DNA of 64,000 bases. Origin: AV69 sp963742315. GTDB taxonomy: Bacteria; Verrucomicrobiota; Verrucomicrobiia; Chthoniobacterales; UBA10450. The position numbers and the translations under genes were made by a program. The stretch spans positions 434,001 to 498,000 of the forward strand of contig CAVULE010000015.1 of assembly GCA_963742315.1 (NCBI GenBank). The letters run 5' to 3'. This document shows, piece by piece, positions 1 to 8,752 of this stretch. The notes beneath the pieces were generated by a model. It saw only the letters and a program-made list of their open reading frames with translations, was not told the origin of the DNA and did no database searches. Positions within the stretch are counted from its first letter, which is position 1, and each line of letters opens with the position of its first letter.

Positions 1-304
1 ACGCCAGCAACGGCGCAACATCGACGTAGCTATGAATGTCGTACGGCCATCCGTGCAGAAGAACGACCGCAGTACCGGTGGCGGGGCCAGCTTCCGCGTA
101 GCCCACATTTAGAACGCCTGCCTCGATCTGCTTCAGTGAAGCAAATGACCTATTCGTTCCGGGCTTTCTATTGAATACTTCTGCCGGTTTTGCTTTGGTA
201 GATTGTGCGTTCGCCGAACCGATCATGCCAAGCTCGGCGCCCACAATGCTCAAGGCCGCAATGCCCAAAAACCGGCGGCGATTACATTTTCTCTCTTGCG
301 ACAT
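1..304 (-). CDS. Tat-exported alpha/beta hydrolase, C-terminus beyond window
   Basis: The gene starts at the ATG complementary to 302-304 and runs off the left edge, so only about 101 residues are visible. The N-terminus carries a twin-arginine signal (RRRFLGIAALSIVGAELG) with a likely cleavage after SANAQ. The mature part contains the strand and oxyanion-hole HGWP motif (VVLLHGWPYDIHSY) of alpha/beta hydrolases related to epoxide hydrolases and haloperoxidases. The catalytic Ser-Asp-His lie outside the window, so the substrate cannot be inferred. The protein is probably exported folded to the periplasm. Confidence 0.8.
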   Translation of the reverse strand, partial: MSQERKCNRRRFLGIAALSIVGAELGMIGSANAQSTKAKPAEVFNRKPGTNRSFASLKQIEAGVLNVGYAEAGPATGTAVVLLHGWPYDIHSYVDVAPLLA

Positions 305-521
305 TTGAAGCTCTCTTTCGGCATCAAGATCGCGAGTTTCCTGGGTCTCGGTTTTGACTATCGGCTTTTGCATAATTCGGACCGTGTTGCGGGAGTCATG
401 AGCAAGCCAATGCGTGGGAGTGGGAATTTGTGATCCCACTTAAGTGTCAAACCTTGCTCCTCCATTGGAGGTAAAAGGTAGGGCATCAACGCTTGGTGCG
501 CTCTCATCTCGAGCACAGACG

Positions 522-686
522 TTATCGTCTCTCCCTTCCAATTCCGATGCCGAGCGCAATACCGCCTGCGATGAGAAAGGCATGATGCCCGACTTCTGTT
601 AGTCCGTCGCAGGCGAATCCGCCTGCGATCAACATGAGCGCAGGAAGCGTCCAGCGCGTTGCGATCCGTTTGATGGTTGCGGTCAT
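522..686 (-). CDS. Small hydrophobic protein, 54 aa, unrecognised
   Basis: A 54-codon frame begins MTATIKRIATRWTLPALM and ends GIALGIGIGRERR. It contains two hydrophobic stretches separated by a short acidic segment, compatible with a small double-spanning membrane protein. I recognise no family. The codons for the two LIAGG segments are part of a near-palindrome at 608-629. It could be a non-coding stretch that happens to be open. Confidence 0.3.
   Translation of the reverse strand: MTATIKRIATRWTLPALMLIAGGFACDGLTEVGHHAFLIAGGIALGIGIGRERR
608..629. repeat. 22-bp near-perfect palindrome
   Basis: Arms TCGCAGGCG and CGCCTGCGA flank a 4-base centre, giving a 9-bp GC-rich stem. It lies inside the small frame 522-686, so it is either fortuitous coding symmetry (repeated Ile-Ala-Gly-Gly codons) or an RNA hairpin. 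Confidence 0.5.
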
Positions 687-767
687 ATTCAGTTTTCAGC
701 GTTCGGCGCGACGGCATTGATCATTGGTCGTTTCATTGCTGGTGCAGCCCGGGGATGCGGGGCCGTA

Positions 768-1190
768 TCAGACCCGGCTGGGGGCCCGCGTCGTGACCTC
801 TTGAACTAGCCACGTATTGCCGTCGGGATCGTTGAAGGATAAGAACGACCCGTAGCTGGTGCGCTTCGGGTCGGGGCCGGGTTGCCGTGCCTCACGCGGG
901 AACGGAGGGCCGTGCCACACGTTACTGGCGTCGATGCCGCGACCGGTGAGGTCGTCATGGGCCGCTTCGATGTCGGAGACGACGAGCGCACCCTCGGCCG
1001 AGCCAGGCGCGGCCGCCGTGATTCCCTTGCCGAAAGTGACTGAGCACGCTGAGCCCGGAGGCGTGAACTGTACGATGCGAACGCCGTCGACCGGAGAGAC
1101 GTCGTCGTCGAACCTCCAACCTAAGCTTTGGTAGAACCGCTTGGATCGCTCGACGTCGGAGACAGGGATGATCTCGACCTCGAGCTTCAT
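768..1190 (-). CDS. VOC family (glyoxalase/bleomycin-resistance fold) protein
   Basis: This 140-residue protein has a single vicinal-oxygen-chelate domain from MKLEVEIIPVSDVERSKRFY to FNDPDGNTWLVQEV. The DPDGNTW segment is the C-terminal beta strand with the usual Glu metal ligand in LVQEV. The start at 1190 is chosen because GGGAG lies about 7 nt upstream; a longer frame reaching 1424 would run into the LysR gene. It is divergent from the LysR gene at 1338, and LysR regulators commonly control the divergent neighbour, so it is a likely target. Function within the family (dioxygenase, isomerase or resistance) cannot be told. Confidence 0.85.
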   Translation of the reverse strand: MKLEVEIIPVSDVERSKRFYQSLGWRFDDDVSPVDGVRIVQFTPPGSACSVTFGKGITAAAPGSAEGALVVSDIEAAHDDLTGRGIDASNVWHGPPFPREARQPGPDPKRTSYGSFLSFNDPDGNTWLVQEVTTRAPSRV

Positions 1191-1337
1191 GTCGACTCCC
1201 GTTGCGGTGGTTTTGTGATTTTGTTGCTTGATGTTCATACGATTTTTCTCTGAGCAACGATCAGCCGAACACCGCGCCATTGTGAAAGACGATGTTTGTT
1301 GCCTGAGCATACCCAAAAGGTAATGTGAAAAGCGGCT

Positions 1338-2231
1338 GTGGAACTGCGTCATCTTCGCTACTTTGTTGCCGTCGCCGAGGCCGAGAACGTCTCGCGCGCG
1401 TCGTTGAAGCTTCACGTCTCTCAACCGCCGTTAAGTCGCCAGATTCGCGATCTTGAAGATGAGCTCGGTTTCCTTCTGCTCAAACGCACGGCGAAATCGG
1501 TCAGCCTAACAGAGGCCGGTCGCACGTTCTTGAACGAAGCTCGCGCGGTATTGCAACGAGTTGACGAGGGCGTGAAAAAGGCGCGAGCGGTTGCGACTGC
1601 GGGTGAGACCGACCTGCACGTCGGCTACTCACCGACGCCATTCGCCGAAATTCTGCCGAAAACCTTACGGGGATTTCGGAAGGCGATGCCAAAGGTGCAC
1701 GTCCGATTGCACGATTGGAGCAACAAAACCGTTCTCGACGGCGTACGCGATGGCCGGCTTCAAATCGGATTGATAACTCGTTCCCAAAAGCCGGGTGCGC
1801 TGCGCGATGTTCAATATGAGGAGTTGTTTCGCCAACGCGTTTGCGTCGCGGTCGCTCCGCAGCATGCGTTTGCTCGACGCCGCGCCATTCCGCTTACCGA
1901 AGTCGCGGCCGAACCCTTGCTTGGCCTCACCCGCGAAGACTATCCGAATTATTATGACTTACTCTCGATCATCTTTTCAAAGGTGAAACAGAAACCGAGC
2001 ATCATCGAGGAACATGACAGCATGTCCGGCGTCATGTCGGCCGTCGAAGCGGGGAGCGGCGTCGCCGTTGCGGTAGACTTTGGTTACAGTTTCGGAAACC
2101 GAGTAAGGTTTTTGCACCTGACTCCTGAGCCGAAGCCATTTTCGGTCGGTATTGTCGCGACAAAAGGCCGACTCAGCCCAGCCGCGGAAAAATTCTGGCA
2201 GTGCGCGAAAAAAGCTGCGTCAAAACAATAG
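1338..2231 (+). CDS. LysR-type transcriptional regulator
   Basis: This 297-residue protein starts with GTG. The N-terminal winged HTH runs from MELRHLRYFVAVAEAENVSR through VSQPPLSRQIRDLEDELG to LTEAGRTFL. A periplasmic-binding-like effector domain follows from about residue 90 (LHVGYSPTPFAEILP). Length and order are normal for LysR. It is divergent from the VOC gene with 147 bp between them, where a shared operator would be expected. The effector is unknown. The next gene, a SIR2-like protein, is on the same strand 167 bp after the stop. Confidence 0.92.
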   Translation: MELRHLRYFVAVAEAENVSRASLKLHVSQPPLSRQIRDLEDELGFLLLKRTAKSVSLTEAGRTFLNEARAVLQRVDEGVKKARAVATAGETDLHVGYSPTPFAEILPKTLRGFRKAMPKVHVRLHDWSNKTVLDGVRDGRLQIGLITRSQKPGALRDVQYEELFRQRVCVAVAPQHAFARRRAIPLTEVAAEPLLGLTREDYPNYYDLLSIIFSKVKQKPSIIEEHDSMSGVMSAVEAGSGVAVAVDFGYSFGNRVRFLHLTPEPKPFSVGIVATKGRLSPAAEKFWQCAKKAASKQ

Positions 2232-2398
2232 CAACCTATCAGTGCTTTGGATTCTTGATTCGATCAGCGGCGCGCTCGGGCCAAAAAGCTCGCGAGTTTG
2301 TGGAGAAAGGAGCGAGCTTTACGTCCCGTAGAAGCACGCAAGGTCGACATCTTCTGACCATTGGCACAGATGCAGAAGGCCTGTTGATTATTAGCGGC

Positions 2399-3370
2399 AT
2401 GGCTATTTCGAATCTTTTTGTTATCGGGGCGGGATTCACAAAGGCAGTGTTTCCCTCGGCTCCACTGAATGACGATTTGCTATCTCAGGTTATTGGACCT
2501 CAGCCGGACGATTCTCCACTCGGACAAGTTTGGTCAGAATATGAACTGTCGAACATAGAAACGCTGCTCACGCGGTTCGATCTGGACCTGCTGACAGGAA
2601 AGAGTCGCTTTGGGGAAGATCATCGGAATGCTGTCAATAAGCAGCTCGCTGACTTCGTTGCTCGTTTCAGGTTTAAGCAGGATATTCAATGGCTTCAGCC
2701 GCTCACTCGCATCATTTCGGATAATGACGTTATCATTTCGCTAAACTACGACTGTTTCCTCGAAGGTTTCCTCGATTTTCATGAAGCTTGGAGTCCGAAG
2801 GGCGGTTATCACATCATCGAGAATCCACTCTGCGATGGTTCGCTGCCGGGTAATCAGCGCAACATCCGAATCCTTAAGATTCACGGTTCGGAGAGCTTTC
2901 GACGATCTGCGTTTCTTGATAAGCCAGAATCGCAGACAATTGGCTTGAGAATCAACGAGGCGTTATTTCCGAGATCGGGGAAGAACATCGATTTCGGCTG
3001 CAAGCCTGATGCTGGGGCTTATGTGATCGCCCCATCTTTTACCAAGCAGTTCAACCTGGAGCTTGAATACTTGCTGCTAGATGCGACGCGATTTGCGAGG
3101 GCTGCGAGAAATCTTGTCATCATTGGGTGCGGGTTACGCCGTGAGGATAGCTATCTCTGGCTAGTGCTAATTAGCTTCATGCACAATCGTCGGTGGAAAA
3201 AGAAACGAACCGTTATTGTCGGCCCGCACGCATCCGAGACAACAACGCGAATTGAGAATTTCTGGGGCAGAAAAATCTTTGATCAACAGAATCTCATCGC
3301 CATTGATTTGGGGCTTGAGTGTGGCATTTCCAAGCTCGGCGAGGCTTTGCGAAAGGGAGTAGATCGCTAA
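2399..3370 (+). CDS. SIR2-like NAD-binding domain protein
   Basis: The start at 2399 (323 residues) is taken because MAISNLFVIGAGFTKA opens directly with the Rossmann glycine-rich motif of SIR2-like proteins; an upstream extension overlaps lysR. Further family signs are IISLNYDCFLEGF (matching the SIR2-like T/LNYD motif), RILKIHGSESF and IIGCGLRREDSYL. Such stand-alone SIR2-like proteins are often NADases in anti-phage systems, but no partner domain or effector gene is seen beside it. The coding sequence is visibly more AT-rich than its neighbours, suggesting horizontal acquisition. It may be a defence NADase, or simply an uncharacterised SIR2-2-family protein. Confidence 0.7.
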   Translation: MAISNLFVIGAGFTKAVFPSAPLNDDLLSQVIGPQPDDSPLGQVWSEYELSNIETLLTRFDLDLLTGKSRFGEDHRNAVNKQLADFVARFRFKQDIQWLQPLTRIISDNDVIISLNYDCFLEGFLDFHEAWSPKGGYHIIENPLCDGSLPGNQRNIRILKIHGSESFRRSAFLDKPESQTIGLRINEALFPRSGKNIDFGCKPDAGAYVIAPSFTKQFNLELEYLLLDATRFARAARNLVIIGCGLRREDSYLWLVLISFMHNRRWKKKRTVIVGPHASETTTRIENFWGRKIFDQQNLIAIDLGLECGISKLGEALRKGVDR

Positions 3371-3906
3371 TCTACGGCTTGTGCTGCGTTGGCTGGCGTT
3401 TTAACGCGCCAGACATTTGCTCGACCACCTTGTGAAGTTCGGCGCGGTAATTCGCCATCGTTTATCCGAGCTCCGCGAATTCACGATCGCCACGGACTGA
3501 GCGCACCGCGGGCGTTAAACTCCCTTGAACTGGAATTTGTTAATTTTCAGAGAACGAATTCTGGATTCGAGAGTTGAAGGTGGCAGGTCCAGCTTCGCGG
3601 CGGCGCCATGTGCTCCGGAGATTTTTCCATTACTTTGCGCAGGCGCTGCTTCGATGCGACACAAAATTACGTGGCAGTTCGATGACGATTTTCGCGTCAC
3701 GCGCAATAGCACGTTGTGCGAGCGGTTCCTCCGCTCCCGAGTTTACCCGGCCAAAAGCGGGTCAGGCGGAGCCCTTTGCGGAGACACCTAACGGATTTGG
3801 CCCTGACGGAAACTCTCTAAACAAAGTGCGAAGTAAAGCTACAATTTAGTTACGGACAGCGGGCGGACTTTGCTCCCGAAGGTTGCGCTGCCTCGTATGC
3901 TCGCCG
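3371..3906. other. Gene-poor stretch between SIR2-like gene and hydrolase
   Basis: No convincing gene is visible. A hairpin (CTGGCG at 3393-3398 with CGCCAG at 3407-3412) lies 23 bp after the SIR2-like stop and may act as a terminator, although no T-run follows. Short open frames here have no recognisable protein character. Confidence 0.4.
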
Positions 3907-4884
3907 CTACTTCATGAAGTCCCGGACGAGCTGGGCAATCTGATCTGCTGCGGTATCGAGCGCGAAATGGCCCGCCTCGAGGACGTGGACTTCGGCCTTG
4001 GGCACGTCCTTGCGGTAGCGTTCGGGTTCGCCGAGGTCGAACGAGAGATCATACTTACCCCAGATCACCAGTAGTCGCGGTTGTTTCTCGTGCATCCAAG
4101 CCTGCCATTTCGGGTAAGCGTCCACGTTCGTGCGGTAGTCATAGAATAGGTCGCTTTGGATTTCGGCCTGGCCGGGCTGGTTAAGAAAGTAAAATTCATC
4201 GGTCCAAAGATCCGGATCGTACCGTTCCACGTTGGGATCGTTGCCGACATGGCGCGTTCGTGTCGTCGCCAGCGAAAGTAGATTTGTGCGAAGTGCACTT
4301 TCGTTAGCCGCGCGATCTTTCCAAAACTCGCGCCGCGTTTTCCAATTCGCGCCTAAACCTTCGTTATGGGCCACCGCGTCCTGAACGATTAGCGCCTCGA
4401 TCCGCTCGGGATAAGCCAGGGCCATGCGAAAACCGACAGGGCCTCCGTAATCCTGCATGTAGAGGATATAACGCGTGAGTCCGAGCGCTTCGGTGAAGTG
4501 ATTCATGATCTCGGCAATGTGATCGAACGTATAAGCAAACTTTTTCGGGTCCGGCCAGTCGCTATGTCCGAAGCCCGGGTAATCTGGCGCGACAAGGTGA
4601 TACTTATCCGAAAGCCGGGCGTAGAGAGGTTCGAACATCCGTGATGAAGAAGGAAGTCCGTGCAGCAGGAGAAGGACCGGCGCCTCTTTCGGTCCGGCTT
4701 CTCTATAAAAGATGGAGAGTCCATCTATTTGGATCGTGCGATAAAAAGTTGGATGTTCCATGGAAGGTTCCTTTCCTTTGGCTTGGGCGAGCAATTGAAA
4801 TGATGCGAGCATTACAGAAATTATCAACGCCGTGCGACAGGCCAGCAAGCATCGAGGCGTAACAATGAGATAAGCGGTAAACAT
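3907..4884 (-). CDS. Secreted alpha/beta hydrolase
   Basis: This 325-residue protein has a signal-peptide-like N-terminus (ALIISVMLASFQLLAQAKG) and then an alpha/beta hydrolase domain: LLLLHGLPSSSRMFEPL (oxyanion hole), APDYPGFGHSDWP, YMQDYGGPVGFRMAL (nucleophile-elbow position with Asp, as in epoxide hydrolase or haloalkane dehalogenase types) and a C-terminal LEAGHFALDT with the catalytic His. The start at 4884 has GGAG about 7 nt upstream and gives a complete signal peptide. An alternative ATG at 4761 (MEHPTFY) with AAAGGA upstream would make a cytoplasmic form. The Asp elbow favours hydrolase chemistry on epoxides or halides, but the substrate is unknown. Confidence 0.85.
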   Translation of the reverse strand: MFTAYLIVTPRCLLACRTALIISVMLASFQLLAQAKGKEPSMEHPTFYRTIQIDGLSIFYREAGPKEAPVLLLLHGLPSSSRMFEPLYARLSDKYHLVAPDYPGFGHSDWPDPKKFAYTFDHIAEIMNHFTEALGLTRYILYMQDYGGPVGFRMALAYPERIEALIVQDAVAHNEGLGANWKTRREFWKDRAANESALRTNLLSLATTRTRHVGNDPNVERYDPDLWTDEFYFLNQPGQAEIQSDLFYDYRTNVDAYPKWQAWMHEKQPRLLVIWGKYDLSFDLGEPERYRKDVPKAEVHVLEAGHFALDTAADQIAQLVRDFMK

Positions 4885-4916
4885 ATGAACTCCGATCATT
4901 ATTTCGCGATGCCACT

Positions 4917-4997
4917 GTCTTCTGACCTCTGACCCGTGACATCTTCCTACTTCAGCCCTTCTACTTCCTACCTTTTACTTCCTACTTCCTACTTCCC
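4917..4997 (+). repeat. Degenerate pyrimidine-rich tandem tract
   Basis: This tract has repeated units of the type TTCTGACCTCTGAC followed by CTTCTACTTCCTAC and TACTTCCTACTTCC. It belongs to a family of similar intergenic tracts seen throughout the window (see 16600-16840, 26985-27085, 28547-28640, 41920-41965, 58566-58745). Confidence 0.8.
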
Positions 4998-5097
4998 GTG
5001 CCTATCGTCACGATGCTTTGCCCGGCTCCTCTAAAATTTCTCTTGGCGATTTCCCCGCATTGCCTTCCTCGTGGCCGAATGCCTGGCACCCTGTTCG

Positions 5098-5796
5098 TCA
5101 CTTTGCGAGGACCATTAGGTTGAATCCCCCAAGAAGATTGACTGCGAAATCGCGATGCATCGCAAAGAGTAGTATACGAGGCAGCCGCAGTAATCTGCCT
5201 CGCACATGCTGGGGAATATCGATCATTCGCGGCGTATAGGACCAATCGATGATCTCGTATCCGAGATCTACCAGAGCGAACATCGCAGTACGCTTGGAAA
5301 AATAATGAAGATGCGGGTGCTGTTGCCGACGCCGGATCATACTTTTCTCCCGAAGAACGTGCTGCACCGAAATGTCCAGGGGGATATGGATCAGCTTGTA
5401 GGTGGCCTGCGACTTCAGTTTCCGCAAAAACCCGCGATAGTCCTCAACGTGGGCAAGTACGTCGATCGCCATCGCCAGTTCGAAAAATTTTCCCTCGCAT
5501 GGCTGACCTTCGAACAACGCGAAATGCAACCTTTCATTTGCTCGGGCTTGACACAGTTCAATAGCTTGGGCTGAAATGTCAACTCCCCACAGCTCGCAAG
5601 TGGGATCAAGGTTTTGCTGCAGCAACCTGAGGACCTCTCCGGCGCCGCAGCCTGCCTCGTAGATTGTTTTGGGAACGATTTGATTGCGGTTCAGAAGCCG
5701 GAGAATTTGCCGCACCTTCCAAGGCGAGTCGCGCACATGCCAGTCAGGATTCTGTCGGAAGTAGGTTCCATCGAGGTAATCAGTTTGGCCTGGCAT
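5098..5796 (-). CDS. SAM-dependent class I methyltransferase
   Basis: This 232-residue protein shows SAM motif I (YEAGCGAGEVL, around residue 45-55), the acidic end of the second strand (LWGVDISAQAIELC) and motif II-like AMAIDVLAHVEDY. The C-terminal part (YFSKRTAMFALVDLGYEIIDW) is typical of small-molecule methyltransferases of the Methyltransf_11/23 type. It is the third gene of a minus-strand cluster after the cyclodeaminase-like and ATP-grasp genes, so a role in tailoring their product is a reasonable inference. A 71-bp gap separates it from the ATP-grasp stop. Confidence 0.85.
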   Translation of the reverse strand: MPGQTDYLDGTYFRQNPDWHVRDSPWKVRQILRLLNRNQIVPKTIYEAGCGAGEVLRLLQQNLDPTCELWGVDISAQAIELCQARANERLHFALFEGQPCEGKFFELAMAIDVLAHVEDYRGFLRKLKSQATYKLIHIPLDISVQHVLREKSMIRRRQQHPHLHYFSKRTAMFALVDLGYEIIDWSYTPRMIDIPQHVRGRLLRLPRILLFAMHRDFAVNLLGGFNLMVLAK

Positions 5797-5867
5797 GAAG
5801 TTCCTATTCTAAATTGAAGTCCAAAGGTAATCGCAAAATCTGTTTGGACATTACGTCATTCATTCGG

Positions 5868-7121
5868 TCATGGATTCTGTGTCTCTGGGAGAGCGGAATC
5901 CGTGGAGGAAGAACTCGCGGGAGAGGGACCCGTCCCGCCGCCGAAGCGTTTGCGGAACCACAGCAGCGGCAGCGTAACCAACGGCGCCAGATCATCGGAA
6001 GCGAGCCACACGCCCTCTTGAACGCCTCGCAAAGAGCGCATCCACGCGCCGAGAGTCAACTCTCCTTCTCGAAAGTGAGACCAGCTGGAGGCAAGGTCAT
6101 TGGTTTCCACGATCCATTTGCGCCCTTCGGATACCTGCGCGGACGGGATGCTCTGGCCCGTAATGTCCAGGTAAAGCGCCCGCGCAACGTCCAACCCGTT
6201 CTCGGCGGAAAATAGGCGAAAAGTTGAGCCGATCCGTGGATTTGCGTCCAGCAGCTTATACTGGCCATCGCGAGTATCAAACCGATACCCGATATCCAAA
6301 GGTCCCCGATAGGCAACGGCCTGAATTAACCGCTTCGTTTGTGTTTCCACTGCGTCATTCCTCACGCAGATTCCGAGCGAGGTGCTGCCTTGATGCGGCG
6401 GGAACTGGCGAAGTTTTCTTCCCGTGGCACCAAACAGACACTGCGACAGATCATTGAAGTAGCCGTTGAACATCCAGACCGAATGGTCGCCGCCGGGGAT
6501 GTATTCCTGCAGGATAATGCCGGGCCGGCCGGTTGCCGCATTCAAGTCGAAGACTTCAAGCAGCTCGTTCTCGCCAGCCACGATTGCGACCCGCAGCCGC
6601 TTTCCTCTTCTCCCAAAAAATTCCCCGCATTCGCCCTTTACAATGACGGGAAAACTCGCGGTCTGTGTGAAATTCATCACCTCCTCTCGAGACTGAGGCG
6701 AAGCCGTCTCGGCCGTGGGAATGCGCAGCTTGCGGCAGAGATCGAAGGTTTGTTGCTTGTTCACAAAACGACGCACTATCTCGACGCGGGGGGTGGAGAA
6801 GAGATATTCCCGTGCAAGAATCTCGGCGTTTTCGGCAACGAAGAGCGCGGTGATGTCAGAAGTAGGAATCAGCAGAGGCTGTCGTCCGATCTGCCTCGCG
6901 ACATCTTCAAGGAATAACAACGAATCCTCCGCCGGAGCGGAAGAAAAATCCCAGCGGAAAACTCGCCTCAGGAATCGCGAACGCGCGGCCGGCTCCCACA
7001 AATTCTGGTGGACTCCATAAACGGAAATCCCCATCCGCCCCAGACTGCGAATAATCCCGACGGCACCATGTTGGGACGATACGAGAACGACGACCGGCAC
7101 TGAAGTGTTCTCAATACGCAT
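5868..7121 (-). CDS. ATP-grasp domain ligase
   Basis: A roughly 417-residue protein with an N-terminal nucleotide-binding-like domain (VVVLVSSQHGAVGIIRSLG), then an ATP-grasp domain: FPVIVKGECGEFF (ATP-binding Lys), GIILQEYIPGGDHSVW and YKLLDANPRIGSTF (Mg-binding Asp/Asn-Pro-Arg). It resembles carboxylate-amine ligases acting on small acids or polyglutamate-type substrates. An upstream in-frame ATG at 7193 overlaps the cyclodeaminase gene; the internal start near 7121 has AAAGG just upstream and opens on the first beta strand, so I prefer it. It would join a carboxylate to an amine, probably the amino acid made by the upstream enzyme. Confidence 0.85.
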   Translation of the reverse strand: MRIENTSVPVVVLVSSQHGAVGIIRSLGRMGISVYGVHQNLWEPAARSRFLRRVFRWDFSSAPAEDSLLFLEDVARQIGRQPLLIPTSDITALFVAENAEILAREYLFSTPRVEIVRRFVNKQQTFDLCRKLRIPTAETASPQSREEVMNFTQTASFPVIVKGECGEFFGRRGKRLRVAIVAGENELLEVFDLNAATGRPGIILQEYIPGGDHSVWMFNGYFNDLSQCLFGATGRKLRQFPPHQGSTSLGICVRNDAVETQTKRLIQAVAYRGPLDIGYRFDTRDGQYKLLDANPRIGSTFRLFSAENGLDVARALYLDITGQSIPSAQVSEGRKWIVETNDLASSWSHFREGELTLGAWMRSLRGVQEGVWLASDDLAPLVTLPLLWFRKRFGGGTGPSPASSSSTDSALPETQNP

Positions 7122-7168
7122 CGGGCCTTTGTCTTGCGCAGATTGCTTCGTCCTGGACAACTTGCCGG

Positions 7169-8236
7169 CTAAACCCAAAGCGGTTCTTTCCATAGCGGCA
7201 AGCTCATGCCAAGGCTTCGCTCGCGCGCGCTCTCATACACTGCCCAGGCCAGAGCGACATCACTTACACCCATGCCCATGTGGCAATAGTGGATTCGCTC
7301 GTCGCTTTCCCGGCCCGCCTTGGTTCCCAGAATTAATTCGCCGAGATTGGCCTGAACGTCTTCATCGCGCAGCAAACCTTGCCGGTGCATGATGGCGGGA
7401 GTCATAATACCGCGCTGCTTCACCGTTTCCCAATCGTCGGCAAATATCTTTTTGCACTGTTGGATGACGGCGAACTCGCATTCATGGCCCGCCAGCTGTA
7501 TGGTGAGCGCGCCCCGTTTGATGTGCTGTGCCCGAATCAGCGGCTCCTGGGCAGTGGTTACGGTCAGCGCCACGTCTGCATCGCGGAGTGCGTCCTCTAT
7601 AGTCCGCACCGCACGCACGGGAGCAGCCCATCGGCGGCGGCAGTCATCCGCGACAGCTTCCGCCATTGAGATTTGCCGGCCGAAGAGAGCAATCTCCTCA
7701 ACGTCGGGGAGTTCGGTGCACAGTCCCAGGATCTGGGTCCGAGATTGCAAACCCGCGCCTACGATTCCGATTTTGCGCGGCAGTTTCGGGCCAAGATAGC
7801 GGACGCCCAAGCCTGTCGTGGCGCCAGTGCGCATCGCGCTGATCAGCCCTCCCTCCATCACGGCCAGAGGAACTCCAGTTTGCGGACAGTTCAGTATGAT
7901 CAGCCCACTCGCGCGCGGCCTCCCCAGCTGACGGTTGGCCGGGAAACTGGCAATCCATTTCATGCCAATGGCGGAGCGTACCGGCGCTCCGATCGATGCC
8001 GCCAGGCCATTGAAGCGGCCCTGCTTTTCGCTTTCCGCGGTATCTGCGTTTCGCAGCACGATCTTTTGCGGTTCCCGAACCTCGCCCTTGGCGAACCGCG
8101 CCTGCGCTTCTCCGACCACATTCATAGCACGGCGCATATCGAGCACGTCGGCAGCGAGGACTGCCTCCTGGTCCAGATAAAGAAACTCCACTGTCCCTAA
8201 CGTGCCTCCTCGCGGGTATTCACTCGCTCGATCCAT
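7169..8236 (-). CDS. Ornithine cyclodeaminase / mu-crystallin family (SbnB-like) enzyme
   Basis: This 355-residue protein shows the family signatures VMEGGLISAMRTGATTGLGVRYLG (substrate Lys/Arg region) and KIGIVGAGLQSRTQILGL (NAD-binding). Length and motif order fit the ornithine cyclodeaminase family. The opening part and a C-terminal YCHMGMGVSDVALAWAVYE resemble SbnB, which makes a diaminopropionate precursor for siderophores. The ATG at 8236 is chosen because GAGGA sits about 7 nt upstream; a GTG at 8254 lacks such a site. As the first gene of a unit with ATP-grasp and methyltransferase genes it could supply an unusual amino acid. The reaction (cyclodeamination or condensation) cannot be decided from sequence. 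Confidence 0.85.
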   Translation of the reverse strand: MDRASEYPRGGTLGTVEFLYLDQEAVLAADVLDMRRAMNVVGEAQARFAKGEVREPQKIVLRNADTAESEKQGRFNGLAASIGAPVRSAIGMKWIASFPANRQLGRPRASGLIILNCPQTGVPLAVMEGGLISAMRTGATTGLGVRYLGPKLPRKIGIVGAGLQSRTQILGLCTELPDVEEIALFGRQISMAEAVADDCRRRWAAPVRAVRTIEDALRDADVALTVTTAQEPLIRAQHIKRGALTIQLAGHECEFAVIQQCKKIFADDWETVKQRGIMTPAIMHRQGLLRDEDVQANLGELILGTKAGRESDERIHYCHMGMGVSDVALAWAVYESARERSLGMSLPLWKEPLWV

Positions 8237-8362
8237 GAGTTTATCCTCGACCACCCGGTAATCAATCCCAAGCCTGGTGCCCCACGTCGTGAAGAGTCCA
8301 GATGTGAGGATGATTCAGGCTCAGGCTAGCAACCGTCCTTGCTTCTCGTTCCTCCCGATCTC

Positions 8363-8470
8363 TTACTCCGCCACCTCGAAAATGATTTCCAACTCGACCG
8401 GCGTCCTAGCGGAAGGCGAAACCACCAACGCCAGGTAAGAGACCGGCGAGCACCTGGTCCAACGGGACAT
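8363..8470 (-). pseudogene. Possible C-terminal remnant of an unidentified gene
   Basis: A 35-codon frame ends SARTPVELEIIFEVAE then stop. That ending looks like the last beta strand of a folded enzyme (it recalls RidA or other small alpha/beta enzymes) but there is no matching body upstream. It could be another orphan gene tail like those at 44128 and 54047, or chance. The rest of 8237-8752 shows no gene. Confidence 0.3.
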
Positions 8471-8752
8471 ACTAAAAAGATGCATCGTTTGGCTCCGCTT
8501 AAGCGAGCTCGCACACTAGTACTCGCAATGACTACAATTCTATATCTTGCGAATCTCCTAGATGCAAAATATCGATTGCAGATCATTACAACGAGTCGCG
8601 AATTCGGGACACCCTTATCCCATCGGCGGAACCCTCTTCTTTACCAGTTAGGGGAACGCGGTACCTAAATAGCGAGATCCCGCCGTGTTAGACCTTCTCG
8701 CCGCATCTGGCACGGCGCCTGCAAAGGCTTTGCGTGCACACCCACACTGCGC

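Noticed and set aside
358..717. 119-codon minus-strand frame rich in Arg and Cys
   Set aside because: The composition is that of an out-of-frame reading; the overlapping 54-codon frame at 522-686 looks more protein-like.
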